DNA of 64,000 nucleotides, taken from the NCBI RefSeq assembly GCF_001425385.1, contig NZ_LMQO01000003.1, positions 248,001-312,000 on the forward strand, written 5' to 3'. Shown here piece after piece: positions 46,139 through 54,351 of this stretch. Within the stretch, counting starts at the first letter, position 1; each line of letters opens with the position of its first letter. The notes under the pieces are model-generated. The model saw only the letters and a program-made list of their open reading frames with translations. It made no database searches and was not told the origin of the DNA. The translations under genes were made by a program, and so were the position numbers. Source of the DNA: Sphingomonas sp. Leaf407 (lineage in GTDB: Bacteria; Pseudomonadota; Alphaproteobacteria; Sphingomonadales; Sphingomonadaceae).

Positions 46139-48394
46139 GTGTCCGAAACCACCGACCAGTTTTCCGAGCGCGAGGCGCTGCTGTTCCATTCGGAGGGGCG
46201 TCCCGGCAAGATCGAGATCATCGCGTCCAAGCCGATGGCGACGCAGCGCGACCTCGCGCTCGCCTATTCGCCCGGCGTCGCCGTGCCGGTGAAGGCGATC
46301 TACGACGATCCCGCCTGCGCCTATGACTATACCGCCAAGGGCAATCTGGTCGCCGTCATCTCCAACGGCACCGCGATCCTCGGCCTCGGCAACCTCGGCG
46401 CGCTGGCGTCGAAGCCGGTGATGGAGGGCAAGGCGGTCCTGTTCAAACGCTTCGCCGACGTCGATTCGATCGACATCGAGTTGAAGACCGAGGACGTCGA
46501 CCGCTTCATCGACGCGGTCGAGCTGATGGAGCCGAGCTTCGGCGGCATCAACCTCGAAGACATCAAGTCGCCCGAATGCTTCATCATCGAACAGACGCTG
46601 CGCGAGCGCATGAACATCCCGGTGTTCCATGACGACCAGCACGGCACCGCGATCATCTGCGCGGCGGGACTCATCAACGCCTGCCTGCTGACCAACCGCA
46701 AGCTGTCCGAGGTCAAGGTCGTGGTCAACGGCGCGGGCGCCGCCGCCATCGCCTGTACCGAATTGATGAAGGCGATGGGCGTCGCCCACGCCAACGTCAT
46801 CATGTGCGACCGCACCGGCGTGATCTATCAGGGCCGCGACGACGTGAACCAGTGGCAGTCGGCGCACGCCGCCGCCACCGATCGCCGCACGCTCACCGAA
46901 GCGCTGCACGGCGCCGACGTGTTCCTCGGCCTCTCTGCGGCGGGTGCGTTGAAGCCCGAGATGGTCAAGGACATGGCCCCCTCGCCGATCATCTTCGCGA
47001 TGGCCAACCCGGAACCCGAAATCCGCCCCGAACTGGCCAAGGCCGCGCGCCCCGACGCGATCGTCGCCACCGGCCGATCGGATTATCCCAATCAGGTCAA
47101 CAACGTCATCGGCTTCCCGTTCATCTTCCGTGGTGCGCTCGACGTGCGTGCGACCGGCATCAACGACGAGATGAAGATCGCCGCCGCCAACGCCATCGCC
47201 GAACTGGCGCGCCAGCGGGTCCCTGAGGAAGTGGCGCTCGCCTATGGCACGCAGCACAGCTTCGGCCCCGAATATATCATCCCGGCGCCGTTCGACCCGC
47301 GGCTGATGGAACTGGTCCCCTCGGCGGTCGCGCGGGCGGCGATGGATTCGGGCGTGGCGACGCGGCCGATCCTCGACATGGAAGCGTATCGCCAGGAACT
47401 GCGCGCGCGCCTCAACCCGACCACCTCGGTTCTCACCATGGCCTATGAAGGGGCCAAGGCGCACCCCAAGCGCGTGCTGTTCGCCGAAGGCGAAGAGGAA
47501 GTCGTGCTGCGCGCGGCGATCGCGTTCAAGGAAGGCGGCTATGGCATTCCGGTGCTGGTCGGTCGCGACGACGTGCATGACCGCCTGCGCGCGCTGGGCG
47601 TCGCCAACCCCGAGGAATATGAGGTCCACAACAGCCGCACCAGCGAGATGGTGCCGCAGATGGTCGACTTCCTTTACCAGCGGTTGCAGCGGCGCGGGTT
47701 CCTGCGCCGCGATGCCGAGCGGATGATTAACCAGGACCGCAACAGCTTCGGCGCGGTGCTGCTGCAACTGGGCGTCGCCGACGCGATGATTACCGGCATC
47801 ACCCGCACCTATGCCCAGACGTTCCGCGACGTGCGCCGGGTGATCGATCCGGTCGGGGGCAAGGTGCCGTTCGGCATCCACCTGCTGGTCGGGCAGAGCC
47901 ATACCGTGTTCATGGCCGACACCACGATCAACGAACGCCCCTCGGGCGAGGAACTGGCCGACATCGCCGAGCGCACCGCCGCCGTCGCAAGGCGGATGGG
48001 CCATGAACCGCGCGTCGCGTTCCTCAGCTACTCGACGTTCGGCAATCCCTCGGGCCAGTGGATCGACAATGTCCGCGACGGCGTCGCCGCGCTCGACAAG
48101 CGTCACGTCGGCTTCGAATATGAAGGCGAAATGGCCCCCGACGTCGCGCTCAACCCGCGCCAGCTCGCGAACTTCCCGTTCGCGCGGCTGTCGGGTCCGG
48201 CCAATGTGCTCATCATGCCGGGGCTGCAATCGGCCAACATCTCGGCCAAGCTGCTGCGCGAACTGGGCGGCGACAATGTGATCGGCCCGATGCTGATCGG
48301 CATGGAAAAGCCGGTGCAGATCGCGCCGATGACCTCGACCGCCAACGAACTGGTGACGCTTGCCGTGCTGGCGGCAGGCGGCATGGTGGGGTGA
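46139..48394 (+). CDS. maeB: NADP-dependent malic enzyme with phosphotransacetylase-like domain
   Basis: 751 residues, the long MaeB form. Residues 1-430 are the malic enzyme: LAYSPGVAVPVKAIYDDPAC, YDYTAKGNLVAVISNG, FHDDQHGTAIICAAGLINA and VVNGAGAAAIACTELMKAMG (NADP site). Residues 430-751 resemble phosphate acetyltransferase (RVLFAEGEEEVVLRAAIAF, SAKLLRELGGDNVIGPMLIG) and probably bind acetyl-CoA as a regulator. It turns malate into pyruvate, CO2 and NADPH. It starts at a GTG with ACGGGAGAAGC upstream. Together with pckA and aceA in this window it manages C4/C2 carbon flow. Confidence 0.95.
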   Translation: MSETTDQFSEREALLFHSEGRPGKIEIIASKPMATQRDLALAYSPGVAVPVKAIYDDPACAYDYTAKGNLVAVISNGTAILGLGNLGALASKPVMEGKAVLFKRFADVDSIDIELKTEDVDRFIDAVELMEPSFGGINLEDIKSPECFIIEQTLRERMNIPVFHDDQHGTAIICAAGLINACLLTNRKLSEVKVVVNGAGAAAIACTELMKAMGVAHANVIMCDRTGVIYQGRDDVNQWQSAHAAATDRRTLTEALHGADVFLGLSAAGALKPEMVKDMAPSPIIFAMANPEPEIRPELAKAARPDAIVATGRSDYPNQVNNVIGFPFIFRGALDVRATGINDEMKIAAANAIAELARQRVPEEVALAYGTQHSFGPEYIIPAPFDPRLMELVPSAVARAAMDSGVATRPILDMEAYRQELRARLNPTTSVLTMAYEGAKAHPKRVLFAEGEEEVVLRAAIAFKEGGYGIPVLVGRDDVHDRLRALGVANPEEYEVHNSRTSEMVPQMVDFLYQRLQRRGFLRRDAERMINQDRNSFGAVLLQLGVADAMITGITRTYAQTFRDVRRVIDPVGGKVPFGIHLLVGQSHTVFMADTTINERPSGEELADIAERTAAVARRMGHEPRVAFLSYSTFGNPSGQWIDNVRDGVAALDKRHVGFEYEGEMAPDVALNPRQLANFPFARLSGPANVLIMPGLQSANISAKLLRELGGDNVIGPMLIGMEKPVQIAPMTSTANELVTLAVLAAGGMVG

Positions 48395-48448
48395 GAACCG
48401 CAACCGGCGATGCGTGTCCGCGTTTGATCCCCTGACAACGGAGGGTTC

Positions 48449-49153
48449 ATGGCACGCACGCTGGTGATCGGGGCAGGGGGCGGTATCGGCGGTGCGCTGG
48501 TGGCCGCCCTTGCCGCATCCGGGGAGGCGGTGATCGCCGCGTCGCGCACACTACCGGACGGGCTGCCCGATGGCGTGGATCATGTCGTGCTCGACATCGC
48601 CGATCCCGCATCGATCGAAGCCGCCGCCGCCACGATCGACGCCCCACTCACCTGCGTCATCGTCGCCACCGGTACGTTGCAAACGCCGCATGGCGGTCCC
48701 GAACGCGCGCTGCGCGACCTCGATCCCGCGCTGCTCGCCGACTATTTCGCGATCAACACCATCGGCCCGGCACTGGCGCTGAAAGCCTTCGTGCCGCTGC
48801 TGGCGAAGCAGGAGCCGGCGATCATCGCCTGCCTGTCGGCGCGGGTCGGCAGCATCTCCGACAACCGGCTGGGCGGCTGGTACGGCTATCGCGCGTCGAA
48901 GGCCGCGCTCAACCAGATCGTGCGCACCGCCGCGATCGAACTGGCGCGCAGCCGGCCACAGGCGGTCTGCGTCGCGCTCCACCCCGGCACCGTCGACACT
49001 GGTCTGAGCCGCCCGTTCCAGAAAGGGGTGCCCGAGGACAAGCTGTTCACTCCGGCGTACAGCGCGCAGCGGCTGCTGGCGGTGTTGGACGCGCTGACCC
49101 CTGCGCAGAGCGGCCGGGTGTTCGCGTGGGACGGCAGCGAAGTGGCCCCCTGA
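48449..49153 (+). CDS. short-chain dehydrogenase/reductase
   Basis: 234 residues. The cofactor loop GAGGGIGGALVAAL, the catalytic Tyr and Lys in WYGYRASKAALNQIV and a Ser in ACLSARVGSIS make up the SDR triad. GTLQTPHGGPERALRDLD resembles the CsgA/YciK-like F-factor type reductases. The substrate is unknown. It starts 54 bases after maeB on the same strand and may be co-transcribed with it. Confidence 0.88.
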   Translation: MARTLVIGAGGGIGGALVAALAASGEAVIAASRTLPDGLPDGVDHVVLDIADPASIEAAAATIDAPLTCVIVATGTLQTPHGGPERALRDLDPALLADYFAINTIGPALALKAFVPLLAKQEPAIIACLSARVGSISDNRLGGWYGYRASKAALNQIVRTAAIELARSRPQAVCVALHPGTVDTGLSRPFQKGVPEDKLFTPAYSAQRLLAVLDALTPAQSGRVFAWDGSEVAP

Positions 49154-49160
49154 CTAGGCT

Positions 49161-49332
49161 GGCCGATCTTCGTCATTTTCGGCCAAAACACCCACCCCTT
49201 TCGTTACCCCGGACTTGTTCCGGGGTCCACGGCTCGGCAATCGATGCGCCTTGAGGCTTTATCGACAGCGTTTGCGGCCAGGTGGACCCCGGAACAAGTC
49301 CGAGGTGACGACGCACGAAGGATAACGATCGG
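49161..49332. repeat. palindromic repeat, family D copy 1
   Basis: A block starting GGCCGATCTTCGTCATTTTC is followed by CCCCGGACTTGTTCCGGGG (hairpin), TCCACGGCTCGGCAA and TTGAGGC. It ends with GTGGACCCCGGAACAAGTCC, the inverted complement, then GAGGTGACGACGC. Copy 2 at 56730-56929 is nearly the same; copy 3 at 58946-59020 is truncated. It separates two convergent dehydrogenase genes and could act as a bidirectional terminator. Confidence 0.87.
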
Positions 49333-49334
49333 CG

Positions 49335-50108
49335 CTACGCCGTCCCGGTGCTGGCATGCACCAGCCCGCCATCGACGGTGATCGTCTCGCCCACCACATA
49401 GTCGCCGGCGCGCGACGCGAGGTAGATCGCCGCCCCCGCCATGTCCTCGTCGTGCCCGATCCGCCCCGCCGGGATGGCCTTCGCCAGCGATTCGCCATGG
49501 TCGCGCGCCGCCTTGTTCATGTCGCTGGCGAACGCGCCGGGCGCGATCCCCGACACATGGATCGAATCACGCGCCAACCGCGCCGCCAGCCGCCGCGTCA
49601 GGTGGATCAGCGCCGCTTTCGACGCCTGATAGCTGTACGTCTCCCACGGATTGATCCGCTGCCCGTCGATCGAGGCGATGTTGATGACCTTCGCCGGACG
49701 CTGGGGAGTGGCGGCGGCCTTGAGCAGCGGGTGAAGCGCTTGGGTCAGGAAGAACGGCGATTTGACGTTCAGGTCCATGACCTTGTCCCACCCCGCCTCG
49801 GGAAACTCGTCGAACGCGGCACCCCATGCCGCCCCGGCGTTGTTGACGAGAATATCGAGCGCGTCGACTTGGTCCCCCAATCGTTCGGCCAGCGCGCGGC
49901 AGCCTGCGACGTCGCCCACGTCCTGCGGCAGCGCGGTCGCCCCGATCGCCTTCGCCGTCGCCCGGCACGCATCGGCATCGCGTGACGCGATGAACACCCG
50001 CGCCCCCTGCGCGACGAACCCCGCCGCGATCATCCGTCCGATCCCGCGCGTGCCACCCGTCACCAATGCGGTCCGGCCGTCGAGCCGGAACAGCGTCGCC
50101 ATGTCCAT
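49335..50108 (-). CDS. short-chain dehydrogenase/reductase (classical SDR)
   Basis: 257 residues. Cofactor-binding GGTRGIGRMIAAGF, LVNNAGAAWG, catalytic Ser in NIASIDGQRI, and YSYQASKAALIHL with the Tyr-x-x-x-Lys pair. The C-terminal PAGRIGHDEDMAGAAIYLAS and YVVGETITVDGG are typical of FabG-like SDRs. The substrate is not known. I chose the ATG at 50108, since AAGGAG lies 9 bases upstream, although the frame continues to 50210. Confidence 0.9.
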   Translation of the reverse strand: MDMATLFRLDGRTALVTGGTRGIGRMIAAGFVAQGARVFIASRDADACRATAKAIGATALPQDVGDVAGCRALAERLGDQVDALDILVNNAGAAWGAAFDEFPEAGWDKVMDLNVKSPFFLTQALHPLLKAAATPQRPAKVINIASIDGQRINPWETYSYQASKAALIHLTRRLAARLARDSIHVSGIAPGAFASDMNKAARDHGESLAKAIPAGRIGHDEDMAGAAIYLASRAGDYVVGETITVDGGLVHASTGTA

Positions 50109-50191
50109 CGTGCCGCTCCTTTTCGGCGAGGCTACTTCACGCGAACCGGGCGCGCCACCGGTGGGTGACGCGCCCGTTGCGCTGGGGGGGT

Positions 50192-50425
50192 TGGGTTCAC
50201 GCGAAGGCACGAAGAAGGGTTGTTCACGCGGAGGCGCGGAGACGCGGAGGGGTTGCGGTCGTTGCCACGTACCGCCACATCAGCGGCCGTCATCCCCTTG
50301 GCAACGGACGCAAACGTCTCCCGGTCGCGGAACGGATGCCACCAATGGACTCTCTCTCTGCGCCTCCGCGCCTCTGCGCGAAAACATCCTTCTTCTCCGC
50401 GTCTCCGCGCCTCCGCGTGAACCAA
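50192..50425. repeat. long inverted repeat, family E copy 3
   Basis: About 234 bases. The left arm starts TGGGTTCACGCGAAGGCACG, then GTTCACGCGGAGGCGCGGAG. The right arm is its complement, CTCCGCGTCTCCGCGCCTCC then GCGTGAACC. The centre (from ATCAGCGGCCGTCATCCCC to CGGAACGGATGCC) differs from copies 1 and 2, so the arms, not the centre, define the family. It fills most of the 323-base gap between the SDR gene and the small ORF after aceA; I see no gene there. Confidence 0.88.
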
Positions 50426-50431
50426 AACCGG

Positions 50432-50581
50432 TCAGATGCGACCCAACCGATGGTACAAGTGAGCGAACTTGGTCGACTTCGGATCGTCGGCGATCGACTG
50501 GATATGGCTCGCCAGTGCTTCCTTGAGCAAACGGAAGTCCTCGGTCGAGAAAACGGCGCGGCTGCGGGTCGGTTCGGGCAT
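50432..50581 (-). CDS. small 49-residue protein downstream of isocitrate lyase
   Basis: The frame encodes 49 residues: MPEPTRSRAVFSTEDFRLLK, then EALASHIQSIADDPKSTKFA and HLYHRLGRI. AAGGAGAG lies at the right distance before its ATG on the complementary strand, and it begins only 24 bases after the aceA stop. It is charged, likely helical and has no signal peptide. The codon pattern and binding site suggest a real gene that shares the aceA transcript. The function is unknown. Confidence 0.65.
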   Translation of the reverse strand: MPEPTRSRAVFSTEDFRLLKEALASHIQSIADDPKSTKFAHLYHRLGRI

Positions 50582-50605
50582 CTTGTCTCTCCTTCGATGT
50601 AATGT

Positions 50606-51880
50606 TCAGGCGGCTTTATCGAACTGGGCCGTTTCAGTGGATTCCTTCAGCGCGGTGGTCGACGAACTGCCGCCGGCCAGCGTGGTCGCCACGAGGTCGA
50701 AATACCCTGTGCCCACCTCGCGCTGGTGGCGGGTCGCGGTATAGCCATTGGCCTCGGCGGCGAACTCCGCCTGTTGCAGTTCGCTGTACGCCGCCATGCC
50801 GCGATCGCGGTAGCCGCGTGCCAGCTCGAACATGCCGAAGTTGAGCTGGTGGAACCCGGCCAGCGTCACGAACTGGAACTTGTACCCCATCGCCCCGATC
50901 TCGCGCTGGAAGCGGGCGATGTCGTCGCGGTCGAGGTTCTTTTCCCAGTTGAACGACGGCGAACAGTTATAGGCGAGCAGCTTGTCCGGATATTCCTTGC
51001 GCACCGCCTCGGCGAAACGTCGCGCATCGGCGAGGTTCGGCTTGCTCGTCTCCCACCACAACAGGTCGGCATGCGGCGCGAAGGCAATGCCGCGCGCGAT
51101 GCAATGGTCGACGCCGGTGCCCTCCTGCAACCGGAAGAAGCCCTCGGGGGTCCGCTCGCCGGTCAGATACGGGTGGTCGCGCTCGTCGATGTCCGACGTG
51201 ATGAGCCGCGCGCTCTCCGCATCGGTCCGCGCGCAGATAACGGTAGGCACGCCCGCCACATCCGCCGCGAGGCGCGCCGCGTCGAGGTTGCGGATATGCG
51301 CCTGCGTCGGAATGAGGACCTTGCCGCCCAGATGCCCGCACTTCTTCTCCGATGCCAGTTGGTCCTCGTAATGCACCCCGGCGACGCCGGCGGCGATATA
51401 GGCCTTCATGATCTCGAAACAGTTGAGCGGCCCGCCGAACCCGGCCTCGGCATCGGCGACGATCGGCGCGTACCAGTCGCGGCCGGCACCCCCCTCCATA
51501 TGCTCGATCTGGTCGGCGCGCCCGAGCGTCGCGTTGATCCGCTTGGCCAGTTCCGGCCCGGCGTTCGACGGATAGAGCGACTGGTCGGGATACATTTGCC
51601 CGGCGGTGTTGGCATCGGCCGCGACCTGCCACCCCGACAGATAGATCGCCTTGAGGCCCGCGCGCACCATCTGCATCGCCTGATTGCCCGACAGCGCGCC
51701 CAGCGCATGGACATAGTCCTCACTGTGCAGCAACTCCCACAACCGGTTCGCCCCACGGCGCGCCAGCGTATGCTCCACCATCACCGACCCGCGCAGCCGC
51801 GCGACGTCGGCCGGGGTGTAGGGCCGCTCGATCCCGTCGAAACGGCCGGGCGGGGCGGCGATGAGATCGGTGAAGTCCAT
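50606..51880 (-). CDS. aceA: isocitrate lyase
   Basis: 424 residues, bacterial type. The catalytic Cys is in the signature KKCGHLGGK (residues about 180-188), with [11 protein letters not shown] and [13 protein letters not shown] lining the active site. It splits isocitrate into glyoxylate and succinate, the first step of the glyoxylate shunt used on acetate or fatty acids. It is transcribed away from a RamB/ScfR-like regulator that in other bacteria controls this gene. The 262-base intergenic gap holds a family A repeat next to the regulator and otherwise the presumed promoters. Confidence 0.96.
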   Translation of the reverse strand: MDFTDLIAAPPGRFDGIERPYTPADVARLRGSVMVEHTLARRGANRLWELLHSEDYVHALGALSGNQAMQMVRAGLKAIYLSGWQVAADANTAGQMYPDQSLYPSNAGPELAKRINATLGRADQIEHMEGGAGRDWYAPIVADAEAGFGGPLNCFEIMKAYIAAGVAGVHYEDQLASEKKCGHLGGKVLIPTQAHIRNLDAARLAADVAGVPTVICARTDAESARLITSDIDERDHPYLTGERTPEGFFRLQEGTGVDHCIARGIAFAPHADLLWWETSKPNLADARRFAEAVRKEYPDKLLAYNCSPSFNWEKNLDRDDIARFQREIGAMGYKFQFVTLAGFHQLNFGMFELARGYRDRGMAAYSELQQAEFAAEANGYTATRHQREVGTGYFDLVATTLAGGSSSTTALKESTETAQFDKAA

Positions 51881-52023
51881 GGTCGTTTCCTTTACAGTCT
51901 GTCGTGCCGTTGACAGGACAATGGCCTAGGAAACACGGTTTGCGCAGCCGGACAGCGCCAGAAATCGCGTCTGCCTGTTGTCGTCGATCCCTGTCCTGTT
52001 GTAGCGTTGTAAAGAAATGACAA

Positions 52024-52131
52024 CTCCCCTCCCTGGCAAGGGAGGGGTGGGGGGTGGGTAGGCCCGCGAGGGAACGTAACGCCCGCCATTACCCGACCCA
52101 CCCCCAACCCCTCCCTTGCCAGGGAGGGGAG
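52024..52131. repeat. double-hairpin GC repeat, family A copy 4 (upstream of the RamB-like regulator)
   Basis: CTCCCCTCCC-TGGCAA-GGGAGGGG leads into TGGGGGGTGGGTAGGCC, CGCGAGGGAACGTAACG, then ACCCGACCCACCCCCAACCCC and a last hairpin CTCCCTTGCCAGGGAG. The arm GGGGAGAAAG (52126-52135) lies 7 bases before the ATG at 52143 and appears to be the ribosome binding site. It sits in the aceA-regulator divergent promoter region. Confidence 0.88.
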
Positions 52132-52142
52132 AAAGAGCGCGC

Positions 52143-53519
52143 ATGGACACCAAACTCTTCGCCGGTCACGCCGTCCGCCGCCTGCGCCGGGGCCATGCGC
52201 TGACCCAAGCGGCGATGGCGGCCGCGCTCGGCATCTCGCCCAGCTACCTCAACCTCATCGAGCGCAACCAGCGGCCGATCACCGCCGCGCTGCTCGTCGC
52301 GCTGTCCGAACGCTACGGCTTCGATGCCCGCACGCTGGCGGCGAGCGAGCCGGGCGGCGGCATCGAGCCGATGCGGCGGCGACTCGCCGATCCGCTGTTC
52401 GCCGACCTCGCGCTCGATCGCGGCGACATCGCCGAATGGCTGGCGAGCGCGCCGGGCGGCGCGGAGGCGTTCGCCCGCGCCTTCGACCGGCTGGGCGGCG
52501 GCGGGGCAGGAGTCGCCGTTGCCGACCCGGCGGTCGAGGCGCGCGCCGCGATCGAGCGCTGGCGCAACCATTTCCCCGATCTCGACGCCCAAGCCGAGGC
52601 GCTGGCCGACGAATTGCGCCAGAGCGGCGGCGATCCGGGCGCGGCGATGGCCGACCGGCTGCGCGTGCGTCACCACCTCTCGGTCCGGCTGCTGCCGGTC
52701 GAGACGATGCCCGGCCATCTCCACCGCACCGATCTCCACGCGCGCCAGTTGCAATTGTCCGAACGGCTCGACCCCGCCTCGCGCAGTTTCGCGATGGCGC
52801 GCACGCTCGGCCATCTCGAGGCGCGGGGCGAGGTGGAGGCGCTGGTGCGCGGGGCGGGGCTTGCCGATCGCACCGCCGAACAATGGCTGCGGCGGCACCT
52901 CCACGGCTATTTCGCCGCCGCCGTGATGATGCCCTACGCCCGCTTCCTGCGCGCGTGCGAGGCGACCGGGTACGATATCGCGCTGCTCGGCCGGCGTTTC
53001 GGCGCGGGGTTCGAGCATGTCGCGCACCGGCTGACCACGCTCCACCGCGTCGGCGCGCGCGGGCTGTCGTTCTGCATGCTCCGCCTCGACCGCGCCGGAC
53101 AGGTGTCGAAACGCTTCGCCGGGGCCAGCCAGTCGCCGCTGGTCGAAGGCGCGCCTTGTCCGCTGCTCGGCGCGTTCGACGCCTTCGCGCGCGGCGGCGA
53201 GACGATCGTGCAATGCGTCGACCCGGAGGAGGGCGGCCGCTGGCTGACGCTCGCGCGCACCGTCACCCCGCCGGGCGCACTGGCCGGCGAGGTGCGCGCG
53301 CGGTTCGTGGTGATGCTGGGCATCGCCGCCGAACAGGCCGGCGCACTGGCGGCGGCACGCGGGCTGGACCTTGCCGCCCCCGGCGTGGCCGTAGGTCCCG
53401 GCTGCCGCGCCTGCACCCGCGCCGCCTGCCCACAACGCTCGGCCCCGCCGCTGGCCCGCGCGATGCGCATCGACGAACACGAGGGCGGGCTGACCCCGTT
53501 CGCCTTCGAGGGGGATTGA
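52143..53519 (+). CDS. short-chain fatty acid regulator, RamB/ScfR-like (XRE HTH)
   Basis: 458 residues. The N-terminus is an XRE helix-turn-helix (AVRRLRRGHALTQAAMAAAL, GISPSYLNLIERNQRPITAA). The long remainder follows the RamB/ScfR pattern, with an ImmA/IrrE-like region (about 150-290). The zinc motif HExxH is not seen there (the comparable site reads ARTLGHLEARGE). A Cys-bearing C-terminal part ends GPGCRACTRAACPQRS. RamB represses or activates aceA and aceB in actinobacteria. Its divergence from aceA here supports control of the glyoxylate shunt. I chose the ATG at 52143 (MDTKLFAGHA), which places GGGGAGAAAG correctly. Confidence 0.88.
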   Translation: MDTKLFAGHAVRRLRRGHALTQAAMAAALGISPSYLNLIERNQRPITAALLVALSERYGFDARTLAASEPGGGIEPMRRRLADPLFADLALDRGDIAEWLASAPGGAEAFARAFDRLGGGGAGVAVADPAVEARAAIERWRNHFPDLDAQAEALADELRQSGGDPGAAMADRLRVRHHLSVRLLPVETMPGHLHRTDLHARQLQLSERLDPASRSFAMARTLGHLEARGEVEALVRGAGLADRTAEQWLRRHLHGYFAAAVMMPYARFLRACEATGYDIALLGRRFGAGFEHVAHRLTTLHRVGARGLSFCMLRLDRAGQVSKRFAGASQSPLVEGAPCPLLGAFDAFARGGETIVQCVDPEEGGRWLTLARTVTPPGALAGEVRARFVVMLGIAAEQAGALAAARGLDLAAPGVAVGPGCRACTRAACPQRSAPPLARAMRIDEHEGGLTPFAFEGD

Positions 53520-53559
53520 GCAGGATGACATGCGAATCATCCATGCCTGACATCGCGCG

Positions 53560-53790
53560 ATGGCCGACCGCGACCGATGGATTCTGCACCTCAAGGACCT
53601 GCGCGCCGCCCATGGCGTGAGTATCCTCGACGCCGAACGGCTGGCACTCGCCGACCCGGCATGGCGACGCTGGGTCGAGCGGCAGATCGTCACCGACGAG
53701 CGATGTCGCCGCATGGGATTGAAACACATCCGGTACAATCGAGAAGCGTCACTGATCGGACGGGACGGCGATCGGTTGTTCGTCCGGTAA
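53560..53790 (+). CDS. small hypothetical protein
   Basis: 76 residues, highly charged: MADRDRWILHLKDLRAAHGV, then SILDAERLALADPAWRRWVE and RMGLKHIRYNREAS. It is probably soluble and helical, and I recognise no family. It lies 40 bases after the RamB-like gene. The codon pattern agrees with its neighbours', but the ribosome binding site is poor. Confidence 0.5.
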   Translation: MADRDRWILHLKDLRAAHGVSILDAERLALADPAWRRWVERQIVTDERCRRMGLKHIRYNREASLIGRDGDRLFVR

Positions 53791-53834
53791 GGGCTGGCAG
53801 TTGACCGGTGTCGGCGATGGCGCAGAACGAGCGA

Positions 53835-54245
53835 TCATCCCGGCGGCGGCACCCCGATCGGATCGCTTTCGAAATAGCGGATGACCGCGCCCTTCGCTGT
53901 CGGCTCCCGCCGGAACACCCGCGCCTTTGTCGCGTAAGCGACCGACAACTGCCCGGGCCTCGTCCAGACCACGCTGGTCCAGATCGCGTTTCCGGCAAAG
54001 CTGGACGCGGCGCCGCTGTCGGCGACGAAAACGTCCCGGGCGGCCGATTGCAATTCACCGGCCCGACCAACCTGTACGACCGTGGCGTAATCGGTGGTGG
54101 CACCGCAATCGCGCAACACGGTGGCGGCATATCGATCGCTACCGGTATCGCGCGCGATCTGAAGGACCTGCGACGAACAAAGCGGATCGATGTCGCAACC
54201 GGTCAGGCCTAGGATCGTCCGGCAGCAAAGGCCGATACGGTACAT
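53835..54245 (-). CDS. hypothetical lipoprotein-like protein
   Basis: About 136 residues from the ATG at 54245; the frame is open to 54296 (GTG). The start MYRIGLCCRTILGLTGCDID has a lipobox-like LTGC, so it may be a lipoprotein. The middle reads TVLRDCGATTDYATVVQVGR, then VFVADSGAASSFAGNAIW and WTRPGQLSVAYATKARVFRR. The RDCGATTDxxTxV pattern resembles a widespread small conserved hypothetical family of proteobacteria. The function is unknown. Confidence 0.6.
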   Translation of the reverse strand: MYRIGLCCRTILGLTGCDIDPLCSSQVLQIARDTGSDRYAATVLRDCGATTDYATVVQVGRAGELQSAARDVFVADSGAASSFAGNAIWTSVVWTRPGQLSVAYATKARVFRREPTAKGAVIRYFESDPIGVPPPG

Positions 54246-54351
54246 CGCTTCAAGCCGGCCGATTGCCCGGTCGAGCGCAATCCCGCCCGCGACCACGATG
54301 CAGCCCCTAAGGTCACATCTCCTTAAACCCTGCCATGGTAAACGCCTCGCG

